A DNA stretch of 5,633 bases from positions 1,554 to 7,186 of the forward strand of contig JAMCSN010000166.1 of NCBI GenBank assembly GCA_023381535.1, in the 5' to 3' direction. Of this stretch, positions 5,258 through 5,633 are shown in pieces (position 1 is the first letter of the stretch; every line of letters begins with the position of its first letter). The position numbers were made by a program, and so were the translations under genes. The notes beneath the pieces are model-generated. The model saw only the letters and a program-made list of their open reading frames with translations, was not told where the DNA came from and ran no database searches. The stretch comes from Bacteroidota bacterium. GTDB taxonomy: Bacteria; Bacteroidota; Ignavibacteria; Ignavibacteriales; Melioribacteraceae.

Positions 5258-5633
5258 CACAGTTTGGTGCGATCTTTTTGTTGACCGGCTCGCAAATGCC
5301 GGAGTTAAATACGCATGCATTTCCCCCGGTTCGAGAAGCACCGCGTTAACTCTTGCGTTCGCATCGAATAAAAATATTGAGACATTTCCAATTGTAGATG
5401 AAAGATCATCCTCGTTCTTTGCGTTAGGTTTAGCTAAGAAGAGCAAATCCCCGGTAGCGATTGTTACAACCTCCGGAACCGCTGTAGCCGAATTGTATCC
5501 GGCTATAATAGAAGCATATTACCAACGGATACCTTTAATTATTTGCACTGCCGATCGTCCACCAATATTGAGAAACAGCGGCGCGAACCAAACGATTAAC
5601 CAGCAAAATATTTTTGCAAACCACATCCGTCAT
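5235..5633 (+). CDS. menD: SEPHCHC synthase MenD (5' part, runs off the window)
   Basis: Thiamine-diphosphate enzyme that joins 2-oxoglutarate-derived succinyl semialdehyde to isochorismate, giving SEPHCHC, the step after MenF. Only the first 133 of an expected ~550-600 residues are visible, with no stop before the edge. The start MKLSINRNTVW is typical of MenD. CISPGSRSTALTLAF (28-42) contains the substrate-binding SPGSRS. DERSSSFFALGLAK (55-68) contains Glu56, the expected counterpart of the catalytic Glu that activates the cofactor. SGTAVAELYPAIIEA (80-94), TADRPP (105-110) and the GANQTINQ stretch complete the N-terminal Pyr domain. The ATG lies inside the 3' end of menF, overlapping it by 23 bp in another frame, which suggests cotranscription and possible translational coupling. 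The initiation site shows only a weak AAGA. No internal defect is seen. Confidence 0.97.
   Translation, partial: MKLSINRNTVWCDLFVDRLANAGVKYACISPGSRSTALTLAFASNKNIETFPIVDERSSSFFALGLAKKSKSPVAIVTTSGTAVAELYPAIIEAYYQRIPLIICTADRPPILRNSGANQTINQQNIFANHIRH

Noticed and set aside
5005..5446. Two ~80-codon - strand ORFs opposite menF and menD
   Set aside because: Both lie antisense to well-supported genes, and neither shows a recognisable domain.

Overview
The window is an ordinary-looking stretch of bacterial chromosome, gene-dense and moderately AT-rich, with no phage, IS, CRISPR or RNA gene that I can see. Several features point to the Bacteroidota/Chlorobi/Ignavibacteria side of the tree. These are a TatD nuclease fused to a radical SAM domain, a lipoprotein form of DacB, a PrmA whose catalytic loop reads VANINKHILL (as in Bacteroidetes-type PrmA, not the ANILA of Proteobacteria), weak Shine-Dalgarno sequences, and a men cluster. 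The lineage is an inference from family resemblance, with Ignavibacteria as the best guess; the sequence alone does not prove it.

Left part (2-3069, + strand): three tightly packed genes that look like one transcription unit. First is the 3' end of a TatD-type metal-dependent nuclease fused in frame to a compact radical SAM domain. After 15 bp comes a lipoprotein D-Ala-D-Ala carboxypeptidase/endopeptidase of the PBP4 (DacB, peptidase S13) family. After 11 bp comes PrmA, the ribosomal protein L11 methyltransferase. The three have no obvious shared pathway and read as a housekeeping cluster.

Middle (3070-3871): the 101-bp gap between the convergent prmA and marR genes carries two GC-rich inverted repeats that look like members of a dispersed repeat family. 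They also encode a 34-codon ORF whose ATG overlaps the prmA stop as ATGA. A MarR-family repressor gene follows on the - strand. The 275-bp AT-rich gap between marR and the divergent men genes holds a perfect 10-bp inverted repeat, three AGAACT/AGTTCT boxes and a second palindrome, all candidate operators.

Right part (3872-5633, + strand): menF (isochorismate synthase) overlaps menD (SEPHCHC synthase) by 23 bp, and menD runs off the window edge. They are the first two committed enzymes of the classical o-succinylbenzoate route to menaquinone: chorismate to isochorismate to SEPHCHC. The MarR regulator sits head-to-head with this operon, so it may control menaquinone synthesis, but nothing in the sequence proves that.

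I found no convincing wholly new system. The items most worth a second look are the TatD-radical SAM fusion, whose function is unknown, the inverted-repeat cluster in the marR/men gap, and the GC-rich repeat pair behind prmA.
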